Positions 25,051-33,953 of a stretch of DNA of 64,000 nt are shown here, one piece after another. Positions within the stretch are counted from its first letter, which is position 1; every line of letters starts with the position of its first letter. Where the stretch lies: positions 1 through 64,000 of the forward strand of contig JBEIHX010000013.1 in the NCBI GenBank assembly GCA_040381075.1. The letters run 5' to 3'. The notes beneath the pieces are model-generated. The model made no database searches. It was given only the letters and a program-made list of their open reading frames with translations, and was not told the origin of the DNA. The position numbers and the translations under genes are program-made. The stretch comes from JBEIHX01 sp040381075. Its GTDB lineage: Bacteria > Pseudomonadota > Alphaproteobacteria > Caulobacterales > Aquidulcibacteraceae.

Positions 25051-26796
25051 ATGCAGCCCCCGTCTCCGCACCGTCTCATGCGCGGCCTGCGCGCCTATGC
25101 GGCGCTGGCCTTCCTTACGATCGCGGCGGCCCTGCCGGGCCTGTTCGCCATGCCGGCTCTGGACCGCGACGAGAGCCGGTTCGCCCAGGCCACGGCGCAG
25201 ATGCTCGAAACCGGCGATTTCGTGCGGATCCGTTTCCAGGACGAGGCGCGCCACAAGAAGCCGGTGGGCATACATTGGCTGCAGGCCGCCAGCGTCAGCC
25301 TCGTCTCCAGCCCCGAAGCGCGCGCGATCTGGGCCTATCGCGCGCCCTCCCTGCTCGGGGCGCTGATCTGCGTTCTGGCGACCTTCTGGGCCGGTCGACG
25401 GCTCGTTGGCGAGACGGCAGCGTTTGTCGGCGCCGGCGTGCTCGCGCTCACTGTGCTGCTTGCGACCGAGGCGATGATCGCCAAGACCGACGCCATGCTC
25501 GCGGGCGCCACTGCGCTGGCGATGGCCGGCCTCGCCAATCTGCACGCGGGCGCCGCCCCCCGGCGCTCAGCCCTGCTGGTGTGGTTCGGTCTGGGCCTCG
25601 GCGTCCTCATCAAGGGGCCGATCACGCCGCTGGTCGTCGGGCTCTGCGCGCTTGCGCTGACGGCGTGGGAGCGACGCGCGCGCTGGCTCGCACCGCTTGC
25701 GTGGTGGCCCGGGCCGGTTCTGGCGGCGCTCATCGTCCTGCCCTGGATCATCGCCGTCCAGATCGCAACCGATGGCGAGTTCCTGCGCCAGGCGCTCGGC
25801 CAGGACCTCGCGCCCAAGCTGGCCGGCGGACATGAGGGTCACGGCGCTCCGCCCGGGGTGCACGCCCTGCTGATGCTGCTGCTGTTCTGGCCGGCCACGC
25901 TGCTTGCGCCAGGCGCGGTGGGGCGCATCGTCCACGCCGTGCGGGCCCCGGCCCGCGCCCCTGAGACCGCGGGACTGCGCGTCCTGATCTGCTGGTTCGC
26001 GCCGATTTGGCTTGTGTTTGAGGCGCTCCCGACAAAACTCGCGCACTACCCGCTGCCGGCTTACCCCGCCCTTGCGCTCCTCGCCGGCGCCGGCCTTGTT
26101 GCGGCCGGACCAGCCCTGCGCTGGCTGGGCGCCGGACTGATGGCGCTGACAACCGTGGCGCTCGCAGGCGTCACGCTCGCGCCGCCCGGCCTGATGGCGG
26201 CGGTCAATGAGGCGCTTGTCCAGGCCGACGCCGGCGTCACAGCTGCGGCTCTGCCGGAAGATGTCATCCTGATCGGCTGGGGCGGCGCATTGGCGGTCGG
26301 CCTTGGCGCCTTTCTGGCCATCGCCGCGCAGCGGCGCCGCGCCGCCCTCGGGGTTCTGGGCGGTCTTGCGCTTGCCGGGATCGCCTGGAATGCTGCGGTC
26401 AAGGGCGTCATGATCCCGGCCGTCCCGGAGCTTCAGGCGAGCCGCCAGCTCGCCCGATCCCTCACCGCGCTTGGCCTCAATCCTGTCTCCGCGCCCGATG
26501 CGCCGCCGGTGGTCGTTTACGGTTTCTCCGAGCCGAGCCTTGTGTTCGCGCTTGGCGGTCAGGTCATTCTCGCAGACCAGGACGCCGGCGCCGCCGCGGC
26601 CATTCCGCCCGGGCCCTCAACGCGGCTGTTCAACGTGCGCGACGCCGGCGCCCGCGCCGATCTCGCCGCGTTCCTTGAACGGGCTGATCGGGCGGCCTGT
26701 CCTGTCGCCGCCGCGCCGCAGATCGCCGGTCTCAATTACTCAAATGGCGCGTTTGCCGAGTTCCAGATCCTGGCTGTCGGCCGGTGTGGCGCCTAG
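25051..26796 (+). CDS. GT39/ArnT-type membrane glycosyltransferase
   Basis: About 581 residues with roughly twelve hydrophobic segments. The catalytic first periplasmic loop is MPALDRDESRFAQATAQMLETGDFVRIRFQDEARHKKPVGIHWLQAA, the GT39/ArnT pattern (D-E-x-R-x-x-x-x-A followed by K-K-P). Enzymes of this class transfer a sugar from a polyprenyl-phosphate carrier to lipid A or protein on the periplasmic side. ATG 25051 is chosen over an upstream frame start at 24946 that reads outside the conserved protein. Its last 57 bases overlap the 3' end of the convergent GT2 gene. It probably works with the divergent GT2 enzyme at 24083. Confidence 0.9.
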   Translation: MQPPSPHRLMRGLRAYAALAFLTIAAALPGLFAMPALDRDESRFAQATAQMLETGDFVRIRFQDEARHKKPVGIHWLQAASVSLVSSPEARAIWAYRAPSLLGALICVLATFWAGRRLVGETAAFVGAGVLALTVLLATEAMIAKTDAMLAGATALAMAGLANLHAGAAPRRSALLVWFGLGLGVLIKGPITPLVVGLCALALTAWERRARWLAPLAWWPGPVLAALIVLPWIIAVQIATDGEFLRQALGQDLAPKLAGGHEGHGAPPGVHALLMLLLFWPATLLAPGAVGRIVHAVRAPARAPETAGLRVLICWFAPIWLVFEALPTKLAHYPLPAYPALALLAGAGLVAAGPALRWLGAGLMALTTVALAGVTLAPPGLMAAVNEALVQADAGVTAAALPEDVILIGWGGALAVGLGAFLAIAAQRRRAALGVLGGLALAGIAWNAAVKGVMIPAVPELQASRQLARSLTALGLNPVSAPDAPPVVVYGFSEPSLVFALGGQVILADQDAGAAAAIPPGPSTRLFNVRDAGARADLAAFLERADRAACPVAAAPQIAGLNYSNGAFAEFQILAVGRCGA

Positions 26797-27804
26797 CGCA
26801 GGGCGCGCAGGGGCGGGCTCTGCGCCGGGGGCTGGACGCGCCGCCACACTCGGGATCGGCTCCGGCATGCGTTGCTGCAGGATGCGGCGGGCCGACATCA
26901 CCAGGCTGCGCCCCAGCAGGGCGATCGTAAACAGCGGCGCCATGGCGACCGTCGCGATCTTGCCCGACACGCCGGGTGAAAAGCGCCAGAAGTACCGCGC
27001 CAGACCCTTCGCCTTCTGCCATTCGATCCACACGATGCTCGCCCGCGAGGTGGAGCCGTAATGCTTCGCGCGAGCGAATGGCGTGAACAGAACCTCGCCG
27101 CCCATGCGGCGCGCCCGCCGGCACAGGTCGATGTCTTCAACGTGCAGAAAGTAGGCCTCGTCAAACCCGCCGAGCCGACGGAAGTCGCCGCGGGGGACCA
27201 GCACCAGCGCGCCGCTGATCACCGGCATCGGGACCGTACGGTCTGGCTGGGGCTCTGTCTCGCGGTGCAGGTCGCGCATCATGCCGTGATTGATGACCCG
27301 GGACAGACCTGAAAAACTCACAAAGGCGGACCACAGCGAAAGCTCGCCGCGTCGCGCGCCGCGCTGCTCGCGTCCGTCCAACGCGTTCTGCAGCAGGCCG
27401 CCCACGACCGTCGGGCCGACCCGTCCGCGCGTCGCCTGCGCCATCGCCTCGGCGCTGCCCGGCTCGATCACCGCGTCCGGATTGAGCATCAGCACCCAAT
27501 GGCCCCGCGCGCGTCGCGCGGCAAGATTGCACGCCGCGCCGAAACCGATATTGCCATGTCCTGTGATCAGGGCGACCTCGGGACGGGTCGCCGCGAACTG
27601 CTCCAGACGCTGCGTCACCGCCAGCGGGTTGCCATTGTTGACGACGATAAGCTCGTCGATCCAAGGGTCCTTCAGGGCGGCGTCGAGGCATTCCCAGAGC
27701 GCATCGCCGGTGTTGAACGTGACCACGATCGCACTGACCCGGGGTTCTGGAACCAAGTCTATGGTGCGCCTCGTCGGCGCCGGGCCGGCCTCATCAATAC
27801 GCAT
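26740..27804 (-). CDS. GT2 family glycosyltransferase (rhamnosyltransferase-like)
   Basis: The product has 354 residues. GT-A motifs: VSAIVVTFNTGDALWECLDA, ELIVVNNGNP, NIGFGAACNLAARRARGHWVLMLNPDAVI (metal site NPDA), ISGALVLVPRGDFRRLGGFDEAYFLHVEDIDLCRRA. This is the pattern of cytoplasmic rhamnosyl or similar transferases in cell-surface polysaccharide synthesis. A short hydrophobic segment and a Pro/Ala-rich tail of about 45 residues lie after the catalytic domain. The last 57 bases overlap the convergent GT39 gene, so the tail is encoded opposite a conserved C-terminus. Confidence 0.9.
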   Translation of the reverse strand: MRIDEAGPAPTRRTIDLVPEPRVSAIVVTFNTGDALWECLDAALKDPWIDELIVVNNGNPLAVTQRLEQFAATRPEVALITGHGNIGFGAACNLAARRARGHWVLMLNPDAVIEPGSAEAMAQATRGRVGPTVVGGLLQNALDGREQRGARRGELSLWSAFVSFSGLSRVINHGMMRDLHRETEPQPDRTVPMPVISGALVLVPRGDFRRLGGFDEAYFLHVEDIDLCRRARRMGGEVLFTPFARAKHYGSTSRASIVWIEWQKAKGLARYFWRFSPGVSGKIATVAMAPLFTIALLGRSLVMSARRILQQRMPEPIPSVAARPAPGAEPAPARPALGATPADSQDLELGKRAI

Positions 27805-28211
27805 CGTTTACTCCATCCCCGACCGGCGGGCCCTGCCTGCGCGGACCCCGGTTGCGCGCCCCGCACCCACGTCATGTCCGCACCGAAGCCACCGCGCCCC
27901 GGCGATTGAAACGGCGAGCCCCCCGGTAGAGACCCCATCGCGGTAAGGCCCCATCACCGCAAGATTCCGACTGCGACCCAGCCAGACTGCGACCCAGCCA
28001 GACTGCGACCCAGCCAGACTGCGACCCAACCGGACCTCGAGCCGGTCAAGCCGCCGGTCTGATCGGCAGGCGCCTGGAGTCGCGTGCCCCATGCCTCCGT
28101 CTGCCGGGTAACCTACTTCCGGCCGCTCCGCCATCCGTACCAACGCTGGGGGGGTTAATTTCCCGTCGCCGTGACACGATTGCCGCTCAGCCGCCGCTCA
28201 GCCGCGGCGCC
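27805..28211. other. 407-base gap with a tandem array, no gene seen
   Basis: Between a GT2 gene and thrS. A 16-bp array lies in the middle; the rest has no supported gene or tRNA. It is the upstream region of the GT2 gene and lies downstream of thrS. Confidence 0.6.
27973..28036. repeat. 16-bp tandem array x4
   Basis: Unit gcgacccagccagact, three exact copies and one diverged copy. Confidence 0.9.
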
Positions 28212-30152
28212 TCAGGTCAGTCGCCTCAGGTCAGGCGGCGCGCTCTCCGCGCGCAGAGCCGCCGCCGCCTCCTCCAGGCTGAGCGTGCGCTGACCCTCGC
28301 CCTCCGCCCCGAACCGGCGCAGCGCCACCGCACCCTGCTCAGCCTCCTTGCGTCCGACGACCGCGATATAGGGGACTTTGGCGAGCGAGTGTTCCCGGAT
28401 CTTGTAGTTGATCTTCTCGTTGCGCAGGTCGAGCTCGACCCGCAAGCCGGCCGCCTTGAGGCGGGCCGCCGCCTCGATGGCGTAAGCCTGCGCGTCCGAC
28501 GTGATCGTGGCGACCACGACCTGGGTGGGTGCGAGCCACATCGGGAACGCGCCGGCGTACTGTTCGATGAGCACGCCGATGAAGCGCTCGATCGAGCCCA
28601 GGATCGCACGGTGCAGCATCACCGGGCGATGACGCTGGCCGTCCTCGCCGATGTACTCCGCATCCAGGCGATCCGGCAGCACGTAATCCAGCTGGATTGT
28701 GCCGCACGTCCATGTCCGCCCGATCGCATCCTTGATCACGAAGTCGAGCTTTGGCGCGTAGAAGGCGCCATCCCCGGCGGCGATCACGGGCTCCACGCCG
28801 GCGGCGCGCGCCGCGTTGAGCATCTGGGCTTCGGCCCTGTCCCAGAACTCGTCCGAGCCGGCGCGCACGTCGGGGCGCGTCGCAAGCGCGATGTGATCGG
28901 CCTCCAGACCGAAGTCGGCGTGGATCGAGCGCGCCAGCGTGATGAAAGCCGCCGTCTCGCTCTCGATCTGGTCTTCCCGGCAGAAGATGTGCGCGTCGTC
29001 CTGGGTGAACGCCCTCACGCGCATCAGGCCGTGCAGGGAGCCCGACGGTTCATAGCGGTGACAGGCCCCGAATTCGGCCATCCGCAGCGGAAGATCGCGA
29101 TAGCTCTTCAGCCCCGACTTGAAGATCTGCACATGGCCAGGACAGTTCATCGGCTTCAGCGACAGCGTCTCTTCCTCGGCCGTCTCGCACACGAACATGT
29201 TCGCCCGATACTTCTCCCAGTGCCCCGATTTTTCCCAGAACACCCGCTCAAGCACCTGCGGCGTACGCACTTCAACGTAACCTGCCGCATCAAGCCGGCG
29301 CCGGACATAGTCTTCGATCGTGCGCCAGAGCGTCAGGCCCTTCTGGTGCCAGAACACCATGCCGCGGCCTTCCTCCTGCATGTGAAACAGGTCCAGCTGA
29401 CGGCCGAGCTTGCGGTGGTCGCGGCGTTCTGCCTCCTCCAGCCGGTGGAGATAGTCCGCCAGCTGTTTTTCATCGGCCCAGGCGGTTCCGTAGATGCGCT
29501 GGAGCTGCGCGTTCGCCTGGTCGCCGCGCCAATAGGCGCCTGACAGCTTCATCAGCTTGAAGGCTTTGCCGAGCCTGCCCGTGGACGGCAGATGCGGACC
29601 GCGGCACAGGTCCTTCCACTGCGCGCCCTGGCGATACACAGTGATCGGCTCGCCCGGCGGAATGATCTCGTCGATGATGGCGGCCTTGAACGTTTCGCCG
29701 ATCCCGGTGAAGTGGGCGATCGCCGTGTCGCGCTCCCAGACCTCCCGGGTGATGGCGAGGTCCGCGTCCACGATGTCGCGCATGCGCTGCTCGATGCGGG
29801 CGAAGTCATCGGTGGAGAAGGGTTCCTCACGCGCAAAATCGTAATAGAACCCATCCTCAATGACCGGTCCGATGGTCACCTGCGTGCCGGGAAACAGCTC
29901 CTGGACAGCCTGCGCCAGAACGTGCGCTGCGTCATGGCGCAGAATTTCGAGGCCATCAGGGCTGTCGCGCAGGATGAGTTCGAAGCGGCCGCCGGCCTGC
30001 AGGGGCCGGGTGAGGTCCCACAGGACGCCGTCGATCCGCGCCGCGACGGTCTTGCGCGCCAGACCCTTTGAAATGCTCTCTGCGATCGCGAGCGGCGTCG
30101 CGCCGGCCTCGTAGCTGCGCACCGCGCCATCGGGAAATGTGATCTGGATCAT
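28212..30152 (-). CDS. thrS: Threonine--tRNA ligase
   Basis: The product has 646 residues, full length. An N-terminal TGS domain (1-60) precedes an editing domain with the HxxxH pair His73 and His77 (HDAAHVLAQAV) and Cys183/His187 (CRGPH). The class II catalytic core has motif 2-like RMAEFGACHRYEPSG and the zinc Cys337 in MNCPGH. A C-terminal anticodon-binding domain follows (VVVATITSDAQAYAIEAA...). It charges tRNA-Thr and clears mis-charged Ser-tRNA-Thr. Its ATG overlaps the yidD stop (ATGA at 30149-30152), so translation is coupled. Confidence 0.98.
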   Translation of the reverse strand: MIQITFPDGAVRSYEAGATPLAIAESISKGLARKTVAARIDGVLWDLTRPLQAGGRFELILRDSPDGLEILRHDAAHVLAQAVQELFPGTQVTIGPVIEDGFYYDFAREEPFSTDDFARIEQRMRDIVDADLAITREVWERDTAIAHFTGIGETFKAAIIDEIIPPGEPITVYRQGAQWKDLCRGPHLPSTGRLGKAFKLMKLSGAYWRGDQANAQLQRIYGTAWADEKQLADYLHRLEEAERRDHRKLGRQLDLFHMQEEGRGMVFWHQKGLTLWRTIEDYVRRRLDAAGYVEVRTPQVLERVFWEKSGHWEKYRANMFVCETAEEETLSLKPMNCPGHVQIFKSGLKSYRDLPLRMAEFGACHRYEPSGSLHGLMRVRAFTQDDAHIFCREDQIESETAAFITLARSIHADFGLEADHIALATRPDVRAGSDEFWDRAEAQMLNAARAAGVEPVIAAGDGAFYAPKLDFVIKDAIGRTWTCGTIQLDYVLPDRLDAEYIGEDGQRHRPVMLHRAILGSIERFIGVLIEQYAGAFPMWLAPTQVVVATITSDAQAYAIEAAARLKAAGLRVELDLRNEKINYKIREHSLAKVPYIAVVGRKEAEQGAVALRRFGAEGEGQRTLSLEEAAAALRAESAPPDLRRLT

Positions 30153-30478
30153 GGTTTCAGCTCTTCACACTGCGGCGCACCGGCGGCCTGTTTCCAGGCC
30201 CAGTCGCCGGCGCGCCAGGGCGCCCAGGCGGGCGCGCTGACGAATTCGGGGACCGGATCGAAACCGGATCGCCCCCAGGGATGGCACCGGCACAGGCGCG
30301 CCGCCGCCATGAATGCGCCGCGGCGCGCGCCGTGGCGACGGATCGCGTCGGCGGCGTACAGCGAACAGGTCGGCTGATAGCGGCAATATCCCCCGATCAG
30401 CAGCGACAGCGACATGCGGTAGGCCTGCACGCCGGCGAGCAGCAGCACCGCAGGAAGGCTTGGTCGTGAGGCCGCCAT
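30149..30478 (-). CDS. yidD: Membrane protein insertion efficiency factor YidD
   Basis: A protein of 109 residues with the YidD core: YRMSLSLLIGGYCRYQPTCSLYAADAIRRHGARRGAFMAAARLCRCHPWGRSGFDPVP, including the three conserved cysteines (YCRYQPTCS and RCHPWG). YidD is a small peripheral inner-membrane protein that helps YidC insert proteins. The frame opens further upstream at 30634, but that stretch is Gly/Arg-rich and unlike the family; ATG 30478 is the better start. Its stop overlaps the thrS start, an unusual partner, since yidD normally sits near rnpA/yidC. Confidence 0.93.
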   Translation of the reverse strand: MAASRPSLPAVLLLAGVQAYRMSLSLLIGGYCRYQPTCSLYAADAIRRHGARRGAFMAAARLCRCHPWGRSGFDPVPEFVSAPAWAPWRAGDWAWKQAAGAPQCEELKP

Positions 30479-30726
30479 GGTTTTCCCGCCCGACACAGCC
30501 CTGTCCGCCCGCGCCGTTCGCCGGCCGCACATCGCCCCGCCCGTCCATGGCCGCTGCTCCACGCCACGGATCGCGTGCGCGGATCCAGGCCCGGGATCTT
30601 GGGTTTCTTTCTGTCCTGGGCCGTTGTCGCGCACGTCGGGTCTCGGGTTCCTTGCCCTGGGCCATCTTCACCGAGGTCGCCACGTCCCGGGCCGTTTTTC
30701 GTTTCCAGCACACGCCGTTTTGGCCC

Positions 30727-30756
30727 CAGCCGTCCTGGTCTCAGCCGTCCTGGCCT
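30727..30756. repeat. 15-bp tandem repeat x2
   Basis: Unit cagccgtcctgg(t/c)ct, two copies, running directly into a 16-bp array whose unit begins with the tggcct shared at the junction. Confidence 0.75.
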
Positions 30757-30814
30757 TTGCCGGTGCTGGCCTTTGCCGGTGCTGGCCTTTGCCGGTGCTG
30801 GCCTTTGCCGGTGT
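30751..30814. repeat. 16-bp tandem array x4
   Basis: Unit tggcctttgccggtgc, three exact copies, a fourth with one change and a degenerate fifth. Confidence 0.92.
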
Positions 30815-31002
30815 TGGCCTTTTCTGGGGGCGTTCAGCATGGCCGCTGCGACGCGCCCCAAGCAGCGCCGCCGGCCTCAGCCGGTGCGGGTCGCGCCCAA
30901 GCGGACAAGAAGGGAACTCCACAGCATGGGCGTGTGCATATCAGGGCCGCGGGGGCCCGTCGAGGGTTTGCGCCGCGCTGGCCGGCGCGGCAAGCTCGCA
31001 TC

Positions 31003-31794
31003 ATGGTCTGGTCCCGCACCTATGCCGGCGTCGATCCGGTGCGCGTCAACAAATGGCTCGCGCAGGAGGGCGTGTGCTCGCGCCGCGAGGCGGAGGAGCT
31101 GATCCTGGCGGGCGCGGTCGCTATCGACGGCCGGACGGTGCGCGACGTCGGGCGCAAAATCGTCCCCGGCGAGACCTTGACGCTCGCGCCGCGCGCCGTA
31201 GCCGTGATGGCGGAAGCTGCGACCTACGTCGTGCACAAGCCCGTCGGTTTCGTGTCGGCGCAGCCCGCGCCGGGGCAGGTCCCGGCCGCCCGTCTGCTCA
31301 CCGCCGCCGCGCGGATCGGGCCCGGCGCCTCGCCTGGGACCAGCGCGCGGCTCGCCCCGCTTGGCCGGTTGGATCAGGACTCGCGCGGGCTTCTGCTCCT
31401 CTCGCAGGATGGCGTGCTCGCCAAGGCCGTCATCGGGCCGGACTCATCCCTCACAAAAGAATATCGCGTCTGCGTCGAGGGCCAGGTGACGCACCGCAAG
31501 CTCGCGCTGATGCGTCACGGTCTGACGCTTGACGGGCGCCCCCTCAAACGCGCGGTCGTCGAGCAGCAGGGCCAGAGCCTGCGTTTCGTCCTGACCGAAG
31601 GACGCAACCGCCAGATCAGGCGCATGTGCGAACTCGTTGGTCTTCGCGTTGTGGATCTCCTCCGGATACGGATTGGCTGCGTAGAACTCGGGGACCTGCC
31701 CGAGGGGGGGTGGCGCCTGTTGACCGGCGCCGAGCGCGCAGGTCTCATCACCGCCGCACAGCCAACGCCGGGAGGCCCGCGTCATCATGCCTGA
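31003..31794 (+). CDS. 23S rRNA pseudouridine synthase, RluF/RsuA family
   Basis: About 263 residues. An S4 RNA-binding domain (VRVNKWLAQEGVCSRREAEELILAGAVAIDGRTVRDVGRKI) is followed by the RsuA-type catalytic core with the nucleophilic aspartate in LGRLDQDSRGLLLLSQDG and the C-terminal motif FVLTEGRNRQIRRMCELVGLRV. The pattern with an S4 domain fits RluF/RluB-type enzymes that convert specific 23S uridines to pseudouridine. The frame is open for 230 codons upstream through tandem repeats; ATG 31003 is the only start that makes family sense. It overlaps the next gene by 8 bases. Confidence 0.9.
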   Translation: MVWSRTYAGVDPVRVNKWLAQEGVCSRREAEELILAGAVAIDGRTVRDVGRKIVPGETLTLAPRAVAVMAEAATYVVHKPVGFVSAQPAPGQVPAARLLTAAARIGPGASPGTSARLAPLGRLDQDSRGLLLLSQDGVLAKAVIGPDSSLTKEYRVCVEGQVTHRKLALMRHGLTLDGRPLKRAVVEQQGQSLRFVLTEGRNRQIRRMCELVGLRVVDLLRIRIGCVELGDLPEGGWRLLTGAERAGLITAAQPTPGGPRHHA

Positions 31795-32869
31795 GCCCTG
31801 CACGCCTGAGCCCTCCACACTTGAGTTCCCTGCGCCCGATTTTCCTGCGCCCGAGTTCCGTACCCTGGAGGTCGGCGCCCGCGATATTGGAACAGTGCGG
31901 CTGAGGTGCGCGATGGCGGGTGCGGGGCCCCTGGTCTTGATGGTCCACGGCTTTCCCGAGTCCTGGTACTCCTGGCGCCATCAGATCAGGCCAATCGCCG
32001 AGGCCGGATTTACCGCCTGTGCGATCGACGTACGCGGCTATGGCGGATCTGACAGTCCGTTTCCGGTCGCATGCTATGATATGGAAGCGTTGGTCGGCGA
32101 CATCGCCGGCGTCACGCGGGCGCTGTCTCCCGACCGCCCCGCCGTGCTGATCGGCCACGACTGGGGCGCGCCCATCGTCTGGAACAGCGCGCTCGCCCAT
32201 CCACAGCTGTTCTGCGCGGTGGCCGGCCTGTCGGTCCCCTATCTTGGCGTTCCCCCGCGCAGTTTCGATGACGTCATGGACGAGATGTTCACCCGGCGCG
32301 GCCGGTTTTTTTATCAGGTCTATTTCCAGGAGCGACGCGCTGAAATCGATCTCGACGCCGACCCGCGCGGGTTTCTGCGCCGTTTTCTGTACGCGATTTC
32401 CGGTGACGCTCCCGTCGGATCATGGCCCACCGGCAAGACGCCCGCTGACAGGCTGACGGATGGCCTCATTGACCCGGACCCCTTCCCGGCATGGCTGTCG
32501 CCGCGCGATCTCGATGTTTATGTCGCGCAGTTCGAGCGGTCGGGCTTTCGCGGCGGCCTCAACCGCTACCGCAATCACACGCGCGACTTTGAGTGGCTGC
32601 GGGCCTTCCGGGATCGCCGCATCGAGCAGCCGTCCCTGATGATCGCTGGCGACTGCGATCCTGCCTACACCATGCTGGGGGGCGCCGACCCGATCCCTGT
32701 CATGCGTCGATTCGCGCCAAACCTTCAGGGTGTTCATATCCTGCCCGGCTGCGGCCACTGGACCCAGCAGGAGCGCCCCTACGAGGTCACGCAGGCGCTC
32801 CTGCTGTGGCTGTCAGGCCTCGGGCTGGCCGGGGCGCCGGTTCAGGCCCCGTTCAGCCAGATCCGCTAG
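31787..32869 (+). CDS. Alpha/beta hydrolase, epoxide-hydrolase-like
   Basis: The product has 360 residues. The oxyanion-hole motif is HGFPES (54-59), the nucleophile is Asp125 in LIGHDWGAPIVWN, and the catalytic histidine is in LPGCGHWTQQERP. The Asp nucleophile and HGFPE motif are those of epoxide hydrolases and haloalkane dehalogenases; the G-x-D-W-G form favours soluble epoxide hydrolases. Residues 3-27 are a degenerate five-residue repeat (EPCTP-EPSTL-EFPAP-DFPAP-EFRTL) outside the fold. The start overlaps the pseudouridine synthase stop by 8 bases, so the genes are co-transcribed. Confidence 0.88.
   Translation: MPEPCTPEPSTLEFPAPDFPAPEFRTLEVGARDIGTVRLRCAMAGAGPLVLMVHGFPESWYSWRHQIRPIAEAGFTACAIDVRGYGGSDSPFPVACYDMEALVGDIAGVTRALSPDRPAVLIGHDWGAPIVWNSALAHPQLFCAVAGLSVPYLGVPPRSFDDVMDEMFTRRGRFFYQVYFQERRAEIDLDADPRGFLRRFLYAISGDAPVGSWPTGKTPADRLTDGLIDPDPFPAWLSPRDLDVYVAQFERSGFRGGLNRYRNHTRDFEWLRAFRDRRIEQPSLMIAGDCDPAYTMLGGADPIPVMRRFAPNLQGVHILPGCGHWTQQERPYEVTQALLLWLSGLGLAGAPVQAPFSQIR
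31793..31867. repeat. 15-bp degenerate in-frame tandem array x5 (hydrolase N-terminus)
   Basis: Five units of the form gag(ttc/ccc)cctgcgccc encode pentapeptides EPCTP, EPSTL, EFPAP, DFPAP and EFRTL between the start codon and the hydrolase fold. The array has drifted more than most others here. Confidence 0.75.
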
Positions 32870-32907
32870 TGGTGACGCGGCGGCGACGAGCCGCGCAGGA
32901 GTATGTG

Positions 32908-33483
32908 ATGTCGACCCGTTCCCTTGACGCCGCCCCTTTCCACACAGCCGCCGTGCGCGCCAACGGTCTGCAACTGCCCCCCGTGCGCGCCGGCGCCGGT
33001 CGCAGGTCTCCACCGCATGCGGTCCTGCTTGCGGTGGCGCTGGCCACGGGTCTCGCCGGATGCGCGGGCGGTCTCGGCGCGAATGATTATGAGCGCGGTC
33101 AGGTCGGTTCGGTCTCGCGTGTTGAGGAAGGCGTGGTCCTGGCGGCGCGCGCCATCATCATTGAGGGTCGCGAGGGCGTTCTTGGCGCAGCCGCCGGCGC
33201 AACCATCGGCGGCATCGCCGGGTCTGAAGTGGGCGGCGGCGACAAGGCGCAGACAGCCGGCGCGGTCGTCGGGGCTGTCGCGGGCGGGGTGCTGGGACGC
33301 CAGATCGAACGCAGCGCCACGCGCAAGCCGGGCTTCGCCTATACAGTCCGCCTGAAGTCGGGCCAGCTTGTCACGGTCACCCAGGGCGGCGACGTGGCGA
33401 TTCCGGTCGGCGCGCCGGTGTTTGTCGAATACGGGGCCCGCGCCCGGGTCATTCCGCAGACGACGAGCCCGCCGCCCGGTTGA
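32908..33483 (+). CDS. Glycine-zipper outer-membrane lipoprotein (SlyB/Pcp-like)
   Basis: About 191 residues. After an unusually long polar N-terminus comes a hydrophobic signal with lipobox LAGC (about 49-52, VALATGLAGCAGG). The mature part has YERGQVGSVSRVEEGVVLAARAIIIEGREGVLGAAAGATIGGIAGSEVGGGDKAQTAGAVVGAVAGGVLGRQIERSATRKPGFAYTVRLKSGQLVTVTQ, the SlyB/17-kDa antigen pattern with two glycine-zipper helices and a C-terminal beta module. These lipoproteins stabilise the outer membrane. ATG 32908 has AGGAG 7 bases upstream; an ATG nearer the hydrophobic stretch is absent. Confidence 0.88.
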   Translation: MSTRSLDAAPFHTAAVRANGLQLPPVRAGAGRRSPPHAVLLAVALATGLAGCAGGLGANDYERGQVGSVSRVEEGVVLAARAIIIEGREGVLGAAAGATIGGIAGSEVGGGDKAQTAGAVVGAVAGGVLGRQIERSATRKPGFAYTVRLKSGQLVTVTQGGDVAIPVGAPVFVEYGARARVIPQTTSPPPG

Positions 33484-33953
33484 TCCGGGCGGCGCAGCCG
33501 CCCGCCGCCGCCGGGTCCGTCGCCCCGGCGGCCTTCGCCGCCGCGTGGGCCAAAGGCGGCTTCGGCGAGGCAGGCGCAGCTCAGGAGGGGCCGCTCAGGC
33601 GGGCGCAGCTCAGGCGGGCGCGTTGCACGCGATGCGGGGCGCGCCCGCGCACCAGGGGCTGCAGGACTGACGTCCGCCGGAGCTGTCGGGCCCGATCTGC
33701 GCATCCGGCGCTGCCGGCCCGAGCGCCAGCAACCCGGGCCAGCAACCCGGGCCAGCAACCCGGGCCAGCAACCCGGGCCAGCCGCCTGCGCCCAGCCGCG
33801 CCTTCGCGCGGCTGGATGCTGCGGGCGCGGTCTGCCGGCGATTCCACGCCTGCGCACCCCGACCTGTGGGCGTCATCCTGCCGGCCAGCGGAGCAGCGCA
33901 GACGCAATGTCCAGCCGCCCGGCGATCGACGCCCCGCGATCGATGTTCAGTGC
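33484..33953. other. 470-base gap with a 13-bp array, no gene seen
   Basis: Convergent region between the SlyB-like lipoprotein and the DUF1150 gene. Besides the array at 33728 there is a looser run built on ggcgcagctcagg at about 33585-33620. Frames crossing it give only Gly/Arg/Ala-rich peptides. Confidence 0.6.
33728..33779. repeat. 13-bp tandem array x4
   Basis: Unit agcaacccgggcc, four exact copies. The cccggg core is palindromic, so the array could fold. Confidence 0.93.

Larger units (their letters stand above)
30479..31002. other. 524-base divergent gap with tandem arrays, no gene seen
   Basis: Lies between yidD (minus) and the pseudouridine synthase (plus). Long frames cross it on both strands, but their peptides are repetitive and unlike any family. 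It should contain promoters for both sides; none is obvious by eye. Confidence 0.6.

Noticed and set aside
30479..31002. Long upstream extensions of yidD and of the pseudouridine synthase
   Set aside because: They are translated tandem repeats; homology starts at the internal ATGs.
33484..33953. Minus-strand frame of 172 codons starting at 33857
   Set aside because: Peptide is Gly/Arg/Ala-rich, repeats follow the 13-bp array, no family features.
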